Part shown: piece after piece, positions 12,720-25,269 of the stretch
Numbering within the stretch: the first letter of the stretch is position 1
Layout of the letters: the number at the start of each line of letters is the position of its first letter
NCBI RefSeq assembly: GCF_030272615.1
Contig: NC_081406.1
Span: 476,744,900 to 476,808,899, forward strand
Source of the DNA: Cryptomeria japonica
Taxonomy: Eukaryota > Streptophyta > Pinopsida > Cupressales > Cupressaceae
DNA length: 64,000 nt
Direction: 5' to 3'
The notes under the pieces: model-generated
Told to the model about the DNA's origin: nothing
Seen by the model: the letters and a program-made list of their open reading frames with translations, nothing else
Databases searched by the model: none
Made by a program: the position numbers and the translations under genes

Positions 12720-12731
12720 GCTCTAATACCA
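12720..12731 (-). other. Primer-binding site of B1
   Basis: Minus-strand TGGTATTAGAGC, one change from TGGTATCAGAGC (initiator Met tRNA type), next to the LTR. Confidence 0.85.
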
Positions 12732-12733
12732 AT

Positions 12734-13652
12734 TGTTGGAATCCAATAACACTGAGATGGGGGGGGTGAATCAGTGTTATATTGGGATGTCCAATTTTAA
12801 GCTTATTAAAACATGCATACACCAACCAGTATACTGGTACATACAAAATTGAAAGAAGTAAAGCAACCAATAAGCCAACCACATAAATAAGAACCATAAC
12901 ATATAGAATTATACATGGAAACCCTCAAAGAGGAAAAACTATAGTGGGATTTGTGACCCACAATATCAATTCACTAGCCATATGAAGAGATATTACAAAA
13001 TATAAGGGGCCTACACCTGCAAGAAGGATTATAGCCTAGAGCACATTGCTCAATCATAAAAGGAGCCTCACTGACTACATATAAATCTAGACTACAATTT
13101 AGAGAAGTGTTGAACTGCAAAAGATAGAATCTTCTATGCTAGAATACAATTCCGATTAAGCTCTGTTTATTCTGGTCATAAATCCTAAACCCTTTACCGG
13201 AATAACCCTTACATAAATATCCTCACATACATAATCTCTCTGATATATTTCGCATTATATCACATCCACATATCCATCACCATATATATATCAAAGTGAT
13301 CTAATCCAACTGAACTATGTACCCTATACAACTTATCATGCCTTATGTCGCCTTACAAAGATTATTACAATATCAAAATACATGTCGGCTAGATAACATA
13401 AATACATGAATATCAAAAACAATTGCCAATGTCGGATCCAAGAGATGTCGGCCTCCAATACTGATAACCGTATTCTAAACCATGTCGGCTTGCATTTCCA
13501 GTAACCAAAGAAATCCTTCTATCTGTCAATGTAGTGTGTATGAAGTGTCTGTCGGTACACAACTGAACCAAAATATGAAACCAGAACAAAATATCATGTT
13601 GTCATCAATGACAACATAGTGAAACCAACCAATTGAGTGTCAACTGCCAACA
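12734..13652 (-). repeat. 5' LTR of B1
   Basis: On the plus strand it runs from TGTTGGAATCC to CTGCCAACA, 919 bp, matching the B2 LTR at 49812-50694. A TATATATA run near 13283 could be the TATA box on the minus strand, and CCTAAACCC occurs near 13187. Element D sequence resumes at 13653. Confidence 0.88.
12746..12780 (-). promoter_or_regulatory. C-rich-loop stem-loop near LTR end (B1)
   Basis: Plus-strand arms ATAACACTGA and TCAGTGTTAT form a perfect 10-bp stem around a G-run loop ending GTGAA (sense strand TTCACCCCC). Confidence 0.7.
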
Positions 13653-16252
13653 CCAGTGCTAAATTTATCAGGTAGTACACCACCCAACAACAATCAATGA
13701 AATATCAATCAAGGCACTAACAACTATCAGTGCACTACCTATCAAGGAAACAACAACAATCAAGAGAACAACAACAATCGAGGGATAAATAATCAAGGGA
13801 GTAACACCAACACTCCACCTCCCCAATATCAAAGAACTTTTACACAATTAGGAAAAACCCTAGAATCTGAATTTCAATAGCTCTTGCAAAAAAATTGTCA
13901 CATTGCCAAACATAAGCAATTTTGAACCCCAAGTCCAACCACCATGGTGGAATGACTCACACTATTGTGACTATCATCAAAACAAGGAGCATCGAACAAA
14001 TGATTGCATAAGGTTGAAAAACCTAGTTCAAGACATGATAGACAAGGGTGATATAACGGTTGATGGTCATAAGACCAATGGTGATCACGAGGCATTCAAA
14101 GATCCCCTTCCTAATTATGACAAGGGAGGAGCAACAACATCCAACAACAACAAAGGAGCCCACATAAACCACATCTACGACAATGTCATTAATCACATAT
14201 CGACATATGACAACCAAGTGAATGTCATAAAAATCAAGGATAAACAAGAATGCGTGTCAGTGAATGTGACAACAAGGGCACAAAAATATGTTTTGAAGGG
14301 GAGCACATCTAAAGCAACAACTCTTCCTAAGACTCAAAATAGCTTGGTAGACCAATTGCAAAAGACACCTACCCAAATATCGATATTAGAGTTGCTCAAA
14401 ATCTCACCAACACATAAGGACATTCTGGAACAAGCTCTTATAGATACTATAGTTCCAAACAAGCTGGACATCAATCAATTCCAAGCCATGGTGGCACATA
14501 TGATGTTGCCTCATAACCTATCTTTTTCAGAGCATGATGGCATCTCTTTGAGTCATCCACACAACACACCACTCCATATCGGAGTTCTCATCCACAAACA
14601 CCAGGTAAAACATGTGCTAATAGGTGGAGCTGGCCTAAATATATGTACCTTAAAACTTACCCGTGCATTGGGCTTCTCAGAGATAGTTATTGATCCCAAA
14701 CATAAAATAACTATCAAGGCATATGATGATGAAGAGAGGTCGTCAGAAGGATTAGTGGTGCTACCCATTCAGGTAGGACAAGTGCAGAAGGACATAATTT
14801 GCTAAGTCTTAGACATAGACTTTACGTATAACATACTCTTGGGTCATCCTTGGATCCATGAAATGCAAGCAGTACCTTCTACATATCATCAATGTCTCAA
14901 TTTCCCTTACAATAGACAAGAGATCTCAATATCAGCAGACACCAACCCCTTTCAGTATTGCAAAACTATGAGGGAAGCTCAAAATGTCCTAGTACCACAT
15001 AACAAGGAGCCCCAAGCTTCCTCATCATCAAACAACAAGGATTGACTCAAATCTTTATTCATAGATTTTGAGAAAAGTATGAAGTTGAAAGACAAAGGCA
15101 TGGGAGAGTACTCCTTTCAATCACTATGTCTATCCAAATTACCCATATCACCAAGGTCTCATGGACAACCTTAAACATCAAGACAGAAAATAGCACAACC
15201 CATCAAAAATTTTGATGGAAAATTTATCCACATAGGCACACTCGCAAAAGAATCAAAAGACAAGGATATCCTCAACTAGCTATACAAAGATGAGGAAGAA
15301 ACAAGAGAAACTACTCTAGAATTTTCCATCCCCACACAATAATATGGTAATGGATCTAGAATCATGCAATGGATGGGATATCAAGGAAAAGGTCCTATTG
15401 GCAAGTGTCAAGAAGGCATCACATAACCAAAATCTGGACTTGGGTATGACCACCATATTCAACCGGTACAAAAACAAGATTGTCATCAAAACACCCAATG
15501 GAGAAGAAATGTAACATATAAAGAGGAATCATGGCAAGAAGTGATACATCAAACAGCTGAAAAGACAAACAAAGAACAAAAAGATGAAGAATATGAGAAA
15601 TGACAAGAGGAACTCGCTATTCAAAGAGAGGAGACTTCCTATAAATAGATACATCACGTGCAAGCAATAACAGAACCTGTTGAAGCCAATATAGAATCAG
15701 TAATAGCAGGACCAGTTAGAGCACATAGAGAAGATGAATATGAGAAACAACAACCAGAACTTGTCAATCAAAGAGAGGAGTCTATTTATGAACATATCCA
15801 AAGCGTACAAAAAAGAACAGAACTAGAATCAACACAAGCAACAAAACTTGTATCAATTATCAGCTAACTCTTCTCACCATAAAATATTCTTGTTAGATAC
15901 AGTGGTGTAGTCTTAGAAAGTGAGTCTGAGATAGACTCAAATGATTATGAATGGGATACTTTCTCTGATTTCAATGAAGACATTGAGGTAGATACAATCC
16001 ACACATATACATCCATACCCTATGATGGGCAGGGTTCAAGGACTAGGCCAGTTCAAGTTGGATCACAACATATCATTGATTCTAGTGAGGACGATCAAGT
16101 TCTGAGTGAAATAGATTCTGAAGAATGTATTATGATATACTTTGTCCTCACTAATGCCAATTTTGGCAATGTATCCATCATGACCCTCACTATTGTAAAC
16201 CTTAACCTGCCAAATGATCCCTTACCAGTAATCTACCCCGATCTCATAGACT
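13653..16252 (+). pseudogene. Element D gag C-terminus, protease and G-patch region
   Basis: An Asn/Gln-rich stretch (13665-13850) leads to a gag C-terminus with the Tat-type knuckle-like pattern YCDYHQNKEHRTNDCIRLK at about 13963-14019. The conserved segment QISILELLKISPTHKDIL follows at about 14374. The retropepsin domain (about 14570-14880) ends in [11 protein letters not shown]. Its active site reads LIGGAGLNIC, with GGT at 14623-14625 where family members have an aspartate codon, so the protease is dead. A G-patch-like motif (GSRIMQWMGYQGKG, then GLGY) lies at about 15352-15450 and an acidic stretch at about 15900-16130. Stops include TAA 14803-14805. It lies in a different frame from the RT part. 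Confidence 0.8.
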
Positions 16253-16444
16253 AGGAACAACCTAAACAAACCTAACATACCTAACTTTCGAGATGATGAA
16301 ACTATGGTCCAATACCTTTGTTCAGTGAACCTAGAAACATGTTCCACAAATGAATCTCATAAAGAATCTCTCAATCAAGAGAGTGCCAAGTCTCTTAGCC
16401 ACAAAAATAAAATAAAAATTTGATCTAATGGTGAAAACCATTTA
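16253..16444 (+). other. Degraded linker between D gag-protease and RT
   Basis: Stops in all frames; presumably decayed polyprotein linker. Confidence 0.45.
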
Positions 16445-17792
16445 ATGGCAGTATTAGGTCATAAAATATTAAAAACAAAGGACATATTTGATGTTGAAAA
16501 CCTCTTGGAGGTGCCTGAGGATGAGATGCTTGACACTCTTCCTGAACATTATCAGGAGAGATCACCAATTTTGATTGAGCCAACTCAATCAATCTATATT
16601 GGCACTAAAGCAGTAGCACCAACCATATATCTAGCAGAATCACTAACAAAACTAGAAAAACCTGACTTCATAAAATTCTTCAAAGAAAAACAAATCAATT
16701 TTCTTGGTCTTATGTAGATATGCCAAGGGTAGACCCGAATTTGATCATGCACCACTTATCTATAGCTCCCGGAGCTAAGCCTATCAAACAGAAACTGAGG
16801 AAAATGAACCCACATGTCGCCATATTGGTTAAACTAGAACTGAAGAAGTTACTTGAGATTCATCCGACCCATCAATTATGAGGAATGGATTTCTAACATT
16901 GTGCATATATCTAAACTAGATAAGAGCATCAGGATCTGTACAGACTTCAGGGATCTTAACAAGGCTTGTTCAAAGGATGACTTTCCTTTACCTAGCATCG
17001 ACACAATCGTAGACCTAACAATAGGACATGCTATGTTATCACTCATGGATGGTTTATCAAGCTACAATAAAATCAAAATAGCATCAGAGGACCAAGATAA
17101 AATGACATTTATCTATCCATGGGGTACTTACTGTTGGAATGTCATGCCTTTTGGTTTGAAGAATGCAGGAGCAACCTATCAAAGATAAATGACCATAATA
17201 TTTCATGACATGATGCACACATTCATGGAGGACTATGTAGATGACCTCTTGGCTTAATCATTCACAAGAGAAGGAAATCTAGAGATTTTGGATAAAATAT
17301 TTCAAAGGATAGAGCAATTCAATGTGCAACTAAATCCTAAAAAGTGTCACTTCGGTGTAACATCGGGCAAACTCTTGGGACACATAGTCTCAGAAAAAGG
17401 AATCGAGGTGAGCCCTACAAAGGTACAAGCAATTATGGAGATGCCACCTCCTAAAAATATCAGCTAATTAAGATCTCTACAAGGATGGCTACAATCCATA
17501 AGAAGATTCATTTCTCAACTAGCTGACAAGTGTCTTCTATTTACTCATCTACTCCACAAGAATGTCCCTTTCAGATGGGAAGATCAATGTGCAGAATCGT
17601 TCCACCAACTCAAGAAATATCTGATGAATCCACCTATCTTGGTACCACCAATAGTAGGGAAACCTCTTATTAATTACATATCAGCTACAGAGGTATCACT
17701 AGGAGCATTCTTAGCACAAGAAGATTCAGGAGGGAAGGAAAGGGAAATGTACTACATCAGCAAGACATTGAATGGATATGAGCTCAACTACA
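16445..17792 (+). pseudogene. Element D reverse transcriptase and start of RNase H
   Basis: RT copies element RNA into DNA. Family hallmarks in order: IRICTDFRDLNKAC (about 16926), FPLPSID, MPFGLKNAGATYQR (about 17145), the catalytic YVDD at 17234-17245, NPKKCHFGV (about 17333), LGHIVSEKGIEV, and the connection and RNase H start with FRWEDQCAESF and YYISKTLNGYELNY. In-frame stops: TAA after ATYQR (17186-17188), TAA after DDLLA, and TAA after PPPKNIS. K is inserted at 17793; the frame continues exactly at 21868. Confidence 0.88.
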
Positions 17793-20700
17793 TGTTGGGA
17801 CTCATTAAAATTGAGTTAAGTTTTGAGCCCCATTTTGAAATCTTGATATTGAATTTTCAGAAAGGCACCTAATCTCATTCAGGTGGCCTAGTCAAAGAGA
17901 GGGCAAAATGGAGCCAGTTGATTTTCAAAGGGTAAGGCTCGGGAAATGTGTCCTACACCTTTCATTTGGCCTATGTAGTGTGTTGTGACTTTCAAAATTC
18001 AGTTTGGATCAATTTATCAGGTACCCATTTCAAGGGGTGAGCTGAAAGTGCATTTTAGGCACATATGCAAATTTTACTAAGTAGCCTACTTTGGGTGTTT
18101 ATATATTTTGCCCTATTGATTGTCATGATTAAATTCAAAATGAATTGAATTATATGCATAAAAGTGTGCCTCTGTGAAAAATTTCAAGTCTTCATGAATC
18201 CATTTTCTCAGTTTACCAAGCTCGATCTATTTGCAATTTGTATGTTTTGACAAGTCCCTGTTTCAGGACCTAGTTGGAGCCCTGTTTTGCATAAGTGTGA
18301 AAGTTGCCTCAGTGAATGTCATGTCAGAATGTTTGTTCTGGCCTATATTTGGTATCAATAAAAATCTATGTTTCCATTTTCAATCTCCTGCCAATCCGTT
18401 TGATCGGTTTTCAAAAGGATTTATTGAGCCATCTGTTTCAGTGATCCGTACTTTCATTGTCATATCAGTTAAAGTTGCTATTTTCATGAGCGAGCCATTC
18501 GCACCCAGTCATACTTTTGGTTGAAATGAGTATTCTAAGTTTTAATATGTATTTCAAGGTACCTATGTCTCAGATTTGAGGGTCTACGGAGATCGTTTGA
18601 TATTTTTAAGAAAGGCATCATGAGTTGCCTGGGCATTGACTTCATCAGGTCTGCAGTGTCGACAAAGCCAGTTGGTCATTTTTTACAATTAATATCTCTT
18701 CACTTGAGATTTGTCTTGAGAAACCATTTGGTAGAGTTCATTCTTGTATATCAGAGTACACGCCTGTCAGATGGCAAGGTCCAAAAAGGTGTTTTGACCG
18801 GTTTGAAAATTACGTCTTCACGATTAAATGCGAAAATGTGGCGCAAGTGCCTGAAAGTTGCAAAACTCAGTTTGATGATCCAAAAATGATGTCGATCGAT
18901 TCCAGAGGTATGTTTAAGGTTTGTAAGGCATTTTAGAGGTTAGTTGCATGAAAATGAAAAAAAAAATTAGTTGGACCCACTTTGGGGCCCGACCTAGCTC
19001 ATGCCTATGCATTATTTTTATGGTGAAATGGTCAAAAAGAAAAGCATGTATCTTCCAAAAACCAAGAGGGAAATAAGCTTTGACATTGAGGTCCAGTGTC
19101 CTAATAGTGAGGTTTTGAATAAAAAGGATCCTTCAGGTAACTCAATTGGCAGCAAGAAAAGCCACTAAGATTTTCAACCAATTGCAAGTAGCAGGTGTGG
19201 GCCAATTTCCATGACATTGCCAGCAGTTTCCCTATGTTGAAAAGGGTTTTAGAGACTTTCGAGAAAATGCAATTGGCAAGTGAATGGCAAGCATCTTCCC
19301 TCCACGAGAAGCCTCCAAGCGACATGTAATAAGCATTTGGTCAAGCTCTTTCCTTCACGTGCCAGCAAGGAATGACATAAAATTAAAAATCAGAATTAAA
19401 GGCAAACAAAGTGGAAAACGATGGAGGAGAGGCAAACAGAAAAGCTTTTAATACAAGTGCAGTTGGCAGCCACAGCCACTTTCCCTCTTCTATGTGGATT
19501 TTAGGGAGTATTAAAAAATTTCAAACAAATGCTTTTGGCAAGCATAAAGCCCAGCCATCATCCTCCTTAGACCACGTTTTGGCTGGAAAAGCACATCGAA
19601 CAGGAAAGGTACCCTCTAGCAACTACCATTGGCAAGTATAACCCCCCAGTGCAATAGAGGAAAAGCCAAATGAAACTTTTAACAAACCTACCATTGCCAA
19701 CATCCTGTGTGGTTCTTGAAAGGAGGGGTTGTCAGCCTCAAAGCAAGTGTATTTCATAGGTGTTACACATGTGGAAGGGCAAAGTTAAAAGAAACCAGCA
19801 TCTCCCCCTCTTTTGCGTGGGTTGTGAGAATGCAATCCTCCCAACCATGGCGAAAGATGAAGGGATTTTGAAATTTTCAAGCAAGTGTAGCTTGCAATGT
19901 GGCGTGGAAGGTGAAGGAGGGGCGTTGAAGGATGTTTCTAGCTGGCAGATGTAAACAAGTCATTCTCCTCCTCTGCACTATGGCCATTAAAACTCAAGAA
20001 AAGCTCACAAAACACAGTGCCAAGCAAAAGACAATATACCACATTGGTTGGGCGATGTAATTTTTTGGTATTTATAATCAAAGCTCCACACATCTATAAT
20101 GTCAAAGCTTAAAGGCTTTTGACAGATGGTGTTGGCTGGCCCAGGCAGACCCCACGCATGTGGGTGCACTTCTCGAGGTGACCAAGGAGGCTGAGTGGCA
20201 ACCAAGTGGACCCCATGCATGCACGGATCCCGAGGCAAGTTTTGCAGAGAACGGATGGGTTAAAGATCGTGTAGGTTTAGAGAAGATCAATGGTGCACGT
20301 TGATTCACAAAGGGAAGATGCTCAAAGAATACCCTTCGTAAAATAGCGAAAAGCATGTGCGAAAAATGAAGGCTAAAGATCGAGCATGTTCGGCGAGATC
20401 CAATGGTGCGCGTGGATTCGTGAAGGAAAGATGCATGTTTGTTACCCATTGAGAAATGGCGAAAGACAGGCGACAGGTCCAGCCAGAGGTCTAGCTCGTG
20501 GGTCGCAGTGATGTGGCAGACAGGTGGCGATGATGTGGCGACAAGCAAGCAGCCCAGTGGCATTGACGAGGCAGACACGTGGCAGATTGATGAGGTGTCA
20601 TCCGAGGTGGTGCCAGTGGATCTTATCAAAAAATCAGAGGTTTCCATGTGGTAGGGCGTCAGGCCAAAATCAAGGTGAAAAATCAAATTTAAATGATATA

Positions 20701-21862
20701 GTTTCAACTATATAGAAAATCCAAAAATTTAAATGATGTGCACATATGAAGGATTTAATTCGCCTAGAGGTCCATTTTTTCGCAAACTACCAAGTATCAT
20801 ATATCACCGGAAAGCTCTCGGGATGAGGAATGCAGTTATGAAGTTTGTTTTAACAAATATGGGATATTTTGAGAGAATTTTCCATGGGAAATATGAAGGA
20901 ATTGAAATTCAGTTGGAAAAGAGACACTTGGCAATTTCGGTTGCAAACCTAATCTTTTTCCCTCTCCTTATTCTAATTTCTTCTCAATTGTAATGGTTCT
21001 AGAATTTTGGAGGAAGTGCTCCAGTTTTCATGGCTTCCAGTTCTGAACTTCTTGACCCAAATTTGTAATATTATTTGGTTTGTTTCAGGGTATAGAGATT
21101 ACATTGCAGGATGATAGATTATTTTTCTAGTTGTAGATCTTACTTGTGTCAGGCATGAGTAAATTTCCCACAATATTCTCTGTGTATTATATTTCATTAT
21201 TATGAATTGAATCCTTAAGGAGGATGAAATTTTTCAATTTCAAAGAGATTGTGTGATTGTTTATAGGCGTCATTCAATGAAGGTTTTAAACTCTGTAATC
21301 AGTCATGAATAATGGAATGTGTCCCAGATTTGATAATTTTGTGAATAAATTGAGTAATGCATTAGTATAAGGTATTAATGCAGGAATATTGTTTAAGGAG
21401 AACCAATTTGTGACTAGGATGCACATTTGCAATTCTGTGTGTGACTCAATTGCCCAATGAACAAGGCACTAGTCTTGCAGATTTGGGGATAGTTTCAAAT
21501 TTACAATTTTAAAGACAAATCTATTTCCCTTTATGTTTAGGGGTTTGTATTCTTTTCATTCCAAGCTCTGTTTTCATTTATGGTTTATACAGATTTAGCC
21601 AATCTATAGTGTGTTTCTAAATTGGGTGAGTTTGTGGAATGATCAATCTGCTTATTGTTGATGCAGTCATATGTCTGTGATTGTTGTATTTAATGCAGCA
21701 AAAGGGTGTCCCCCCTAGGTCTAGCAGAACCTAAAGTGCAAAAGGATCAATTAGGGTCCTATGTTATGTTGTCCAAGCCCTGATGTGTTTCATAGACTGA
21801 AATTGGCCATTTCATAGAAGGATTGCACGTGTACTTGGGTTAATCATTTTTTATGAACAACA
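17793..21862. mobile_element. K: 4.07 kb solo LTR inserted in the D polymerase gene
   Basis: The ends are TGTTGGGACTC and GAACAACA, giving a 5-bp terminal inverted repeat (TGTTG/CAACA), flanked by CTACA on both sides (17788-17792 and 21863-21867). Excising it with one TSD copy rejoins NGYELNY to the motif EKSCLEVV in frame. The terminal sequence does not recur inside, so this is one LTR and not an LTR pair. I see no PBS, PPT or coding domain. Open frames within, e.g. at 20102-20707, show no family features. A solo LTR arises by recombination between the two LTRs of a full element. Strand cannot be told. Confidence 0.85.
20262..20465. repeat. Degenerate tandem duplication inside K
   Basis: Two about 90-bp units, each with GATC(A/C)AATGGTGC(A/G)CGT, then GATTC, a purine run, GATGC and later AAT(A/G)GCGAAA. 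The second unit starts near 20379. Probably promoter-proximal LTR sequence. Confidence 0.5.
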
Positions 21863-22803
21863 CTACATATTCGTTGAAAAATCTTGTTTGGAAGTGGTGT
21901 TCACTTCTCAAAAATTTTGCCACTACATGCTAGCTCACACAATCAAGTTGGTAGCAGAGATTGATCCCTTAAAATATCTACTCAGCAAAGCTGCTCTCAT
22001 GGGGAGGTTAACTAAATGGGTCATGATTCTAAGTGAGTTTAACATTCACTACACAGACAGAAAGGCTATCAAAGGTCAAGCCTATCGCAGATCAGCTAGC
22101 AGAGGCACCATTACAGGACAATCATCCAATCCATGTGGACTTTCCAGATATAGATATTCTCATAGTATCAACAAAACCATGGATCTTGTACTTTGACGGA
22201 TCGTACATACAACATGGATCAGGTGTCGGCATCCTATTTATCGCTCCAGAAGGACACACTATCCTTAAATATTATAGATTAATGTTTCCTTGCACAAATA
22301 ACATTGTTGAGTATGAAGCTCTAGTCATAGGTCATAGAGTGGAAGATCACATAGTTGAAAGTCTTTGGAGACTCACAATTGGTCATCAATCAAGTTAATG
22401 ATGACTATCAAACGAAGGATGACAAGTTGATGCTCTACAAACGCATGGTAGATGAGTTCAAGAAATATTTTGTGGACATCAAATTTGAGAAGATTCCAAG
22501 GGTGAACAAAAAACTTGTGGATGTCATGGCAACCAATTCCTCACTCCTACAAATACCCGACCAACAGAATCATTATGAGTTCCTAGTGGAACAATTATTT
22601 TTCCCTGCCTATGACAATTTTGAATCCCAAGTCATATGCAACATAGTCGATTCCAAACCACCTCTCTATGAAAAGATCTACACCTACCTAGAAGACAATA
22701 TCCTTCCATTAGACCTATCCTAAAACCAAAAGCATAAATTTATTCATCAAGCAGCTCGTTATACCCTTACCACTGACACACTTTACCATCAAGGTCTTGA
22801 TGT
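21863..22803 (+). pseudogene. Element D RNase H (both domains) and start of integrase
   Basis: Directly after K the RT-linked RNase H resumes with EKSCLEVVFTSQKFCHYML and DPLKYLLSK. A second RNase H-like domain begins at about 22187 with YFDGSYIQHGSGVGI and continues, after a frameshift near 22350, with VFGDSQLVINQV; the Asp residues of DGS and GDS fit the metal-binding pattern. The N-terminal integrase segment with TLYHQGLD follows. H interrupts at 22804. A dual RNase H is typical of the Tat lineage. Confidence 0.82.
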
Positions 22804-22975
22804 TGTTGGCATTATGGCTGAATTGATTATGTGTTGCATTGATGTTTTATCATTGATGTCAACACTAGCTATTATGGTTGGTTACCAGCATATAGGTTTT
22901 GGTTACCGGCAGAAGATCTAGTGTTACCGACAGATTACTCAAACTGACAAAGGCATCTTTATCTGTTAAACTAAG
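22804..22975 (+). repeat. 5' LTR remnant of H
   Basis: Aligns with the first about 170 bp of the 3' LTR at 24067 (shared GAATTGATTATGTGTTGCAT and later CAACACTAG). The last about 50 bp align only loosely, so the deletion edge is uncertain (22925-22985). Confidence 0.8.
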
Positions 22976-22984
22976 TCTCTAAGG

Positions 22985-23767
22985 GAATTGTTGAAGAAGT
23001 TTTGTATGGATAATTCCAAACCGATAAGTAATCCTATGGTGACAAGTGAGAAATTATCTATCAAAGATACATCTACACTGGTAAATTCGACAAGGTATAA
23101 GTCTATGATTGGTAGCTCATTATATCTAACTCAGACTAGACCAGATATTATGAATGCAATGAGTATTGTTTCAATATATCAAAGTAATCCTAAAGAAAAT
23201 CATGAATGTGCAGTAAAGAGGATATTCTGGTATTTGCAAGGAACAACAGAATATGGCTTATGGTATTCTAGAGATGATGACTTCACTTTACGTGCATACA
23301 CTGATTCAGATTGGGTAGGAGATACTCATGACAGGAAGAGCAGTTCTAGCGGAGCTTTCTTTCTTGGAAAGAAACTGGTTTCATTGATCAACAAAAAAAA
23401 GTCATGCATTTCTTTATGTACTACAGAATTTGAGTATGTTGTAGCAGCAACTAATTGCACTCAAGTCTTGTGGATGAAGCAAATATTGAAGGATATCAAG
23501 GTAAGTTGTAGTGAACTGGTAGTTATCTATTGTGATAACTTTGCAGGCATTGACATGTCTAAAAATTCAGTATTTCACTCTAAGACTAAGCACATATCAA
23601 TAAAGTATAACTTTCTGAAGGACAAGGTCGAAGAAAAGAAAGTCAAATTGGTTTATGTGAACACTAAAGAGCAGATTGTAGATATATTCACTAAACCATT
23701 GTCTAAGGAATCATTTGAGTATTTGAGAGACAGGTTAGGGGTTTCTGCCCCTCCGGCAGAGACTTGA
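22985..23767 (+). pseudogene. Element H Copia RT C-terminus and RNase H
   Basis: Open for about 260 residues: MDNSKPISNPMV, then Y(K)SMIGSSLYLTQTRPDI, the AVKRIFWYLQGT segment, TDSDWVGDTHDRKSSSG, the RNase H region with YCDNFAGIDMSKN and TKHISIKYNFLKDKV, and the end IVDIFTKPLSKESFEYLRDRLG. All are typical of plant Copia pol C-termini. The catalytic RT half is deleted, so it is a fragment although the frame is still open to TGA 23765-23767. This suggests a fairly recent deletion or insertion. Confidence 0.9.
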
Positions 23768-24054
23768 TTGATGCAGTCTGGCATCAGTCTGGCATGCATT
23801 ATTAGAGATACTATTCATTCTGGCACTGATGAGTGGTGCTACTACTCAGGGGGAGTAGTCAGCTTTGAGATTCAGAGGCTTATATCATTGCTTTGATATT
23901 TTTGTCAAATTTCTGGCATTGATGTCAAAGGGGGAGTGACAGTGATGTGAAAAATAAATTCAAAACTTTGCAAAGATATTATTCACAGGGGGAGACTTGT
24001 TTGGCATTTCTTGGTACTTTGATGTTTTTCACATCTAGTGTTGTCATCAATGCC
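23768..24054 (+). other. Element H 3' non-coding region
   Basis: No coding. Contains a second PPT-like run, CAAAGGGGGAG, near 23926-23936, about 130 bp before the one next to the LTR. Confidence 0.6.
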
Positions 24055-24066
24055 AAAGGGGGAGAT
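24055..24066 (+). other. Polypurine tract of H
   Basis: AAAGGGGGAGAT abuts the 3' LTR. Inverted arms GTGTTGTCATCAATG (24038-24052) and CATTGATGTCAACAC (24114-24128) bracket it. Confidence 0.85.
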
Positions 24067-25269
24067 TGTTGGTATTATGTATGAATTGATTATGTGTTGC
24101 ATTGATGTTTTGTCATTGATGTCAACACTAGATGTTATGGTTGGCTACCGGCAGATAGGTTTTGGTTACCGATAGAAGATCTAGTCTCACTGACAGAAGG
24201 GACTATCTGTTAGACACTTCCAGCATGTTTGGATCAATGGAGTATGTTTGATTTTATGTGTTACATGTTTCTGAAGTATGTTTTGGTCAGTTGGTATTGA
24301 CTTGGTGATCGATGCTATCATACACTCTTGTAAACCCTTACCGGCATGGGTTTAAGGTTTTATCGGCAGAGATTTTATTGAGAATCTTGGACAGGATGCA
24401 TAAGTGGTGCTGGTGCGGCTTCTAGATGGATTCTAGGATGTTGAAGATATTCTTTGATCATGCCTCAACTGATTGAAGACATTTCTTTGGCATGGTGGAC
24501 CCAGATTAGGTCTAGTACCTATCTAGGTTATGGACCGATATCATGTTAACGTGTTCTCTACACGTTACCAGAATGTTTTGGTCTCAAGCTGACATGGCAT
24601 ATCATTGTAATATGGATGTATGGAATGATCTTATTGTAATATCTTTTAGGTGGCTGACCTAATTGGTTTAGGCCTTAGGGTTGGTATAAATTGATGTAAG
24701 ATCTCATTGTAGATCATGGTATGGGAATGGAAATGTAATATCATATGTGAAGGAGTTTTGGTCGATCATTGAGGATCAAATTGGGTTTAAAGAAGAGGTC
24801 AAAGGCCTGATACTGAGCTTAATTGAGAGTGTAATCAGGCATGGTAGATGCTATCTCTGGTAGTTCAATATTTTGGATTGTTTTCCAATTATCTCGAGGT
24901 GGTTATAACCTCTCTGTAGTCAGTGAGACTCTTTTGTAATGAGCAGTATGCTCTAGGCAGTGTGCCTTCCTACATGTGTAGGCCCCTGATTGTATCACAT
25001 ACTTTCTACAAAACTATCATCTGACTGTGGGTAGGCTTCCCATCATGGTTTTTCCCTTGTACAAATCATGGTGTTACATGGTATGGTTGCATTGTGTTGA
25101 TTATCTATTTTATTGTTAAGTTGTATTGTCTACCGGTGTTTGTTTCTGCTATTCAAGTACTTAATGTTTATATCCTCTGGTTAAAGGTTATTAAGTGGTT
25201 TGCTTGATATAATATGTTAACAAATGATTCAACCCCCCCCCTCTTAGTTGTTCACTGATTATCTTAACA
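24067..25269 (+). repeat. 3' LTR of H
   Basis: TGTTGGTATTATG to ATCTTAACA, 1203 bp. TATAAATT at 24685 is the likely TATA box. The stem-loop with a C-run (arms AACAAATGA at 25219 and TTAGTTGTT ending 25252, imperfect) lies just before the end. Confidence 0.88.

Larger units (their letters stand above)
1..13652 (-). mobile_element. B1: non-autonomous Copia-like LTR element, partial, split by element A
   Basis: The right end is an LTR (12734-13652) followed leftwards by a minus-strand PBS, a zinc-knuckle gag relic and a long ORF of unknown function. The left LTR lies beyond position 1. Element A (257-8818) is inserted in ORF2, with TTGAT at 252-256 and TTGAC at 8819-8823 as a slightly decayed 5-bp TSD. 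The order and sequence match B2 (42366-50694) throughout, so the two are copies of one family. No protease, integrase or RT is visible, so the element is non-autonomous as far as seen. Its right LTR is followed by Gypsy gag sequence of element D, so B1 appears to sit inside D. Confidence 0.85.
22804..25269 (+). mobile_element. H: internally deleted Copia element
   Basis: Starts TGTTGGCATTATG and ends ATCTTAACA, with perfect TSDs GATGT at 22799-22803 and 25270-25274. Only the first about 170 bp of the 5' LTR remain; then the sequence jumps to the C-terminal pol segment, PPT and a full 1203-bp 3' LTR. About 1 kb of LTR plus PBS, gag, protease, integrase and most of RT are missing. Removal restores the integrase frame of D. 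Confidence 0.92.

Noticed and set aside
20102-20707. 201-codon minus-strand frame in K
   Set aside because: No domain, low complexity of hits, opposite frames equally open; best explained as chance in an LTR.
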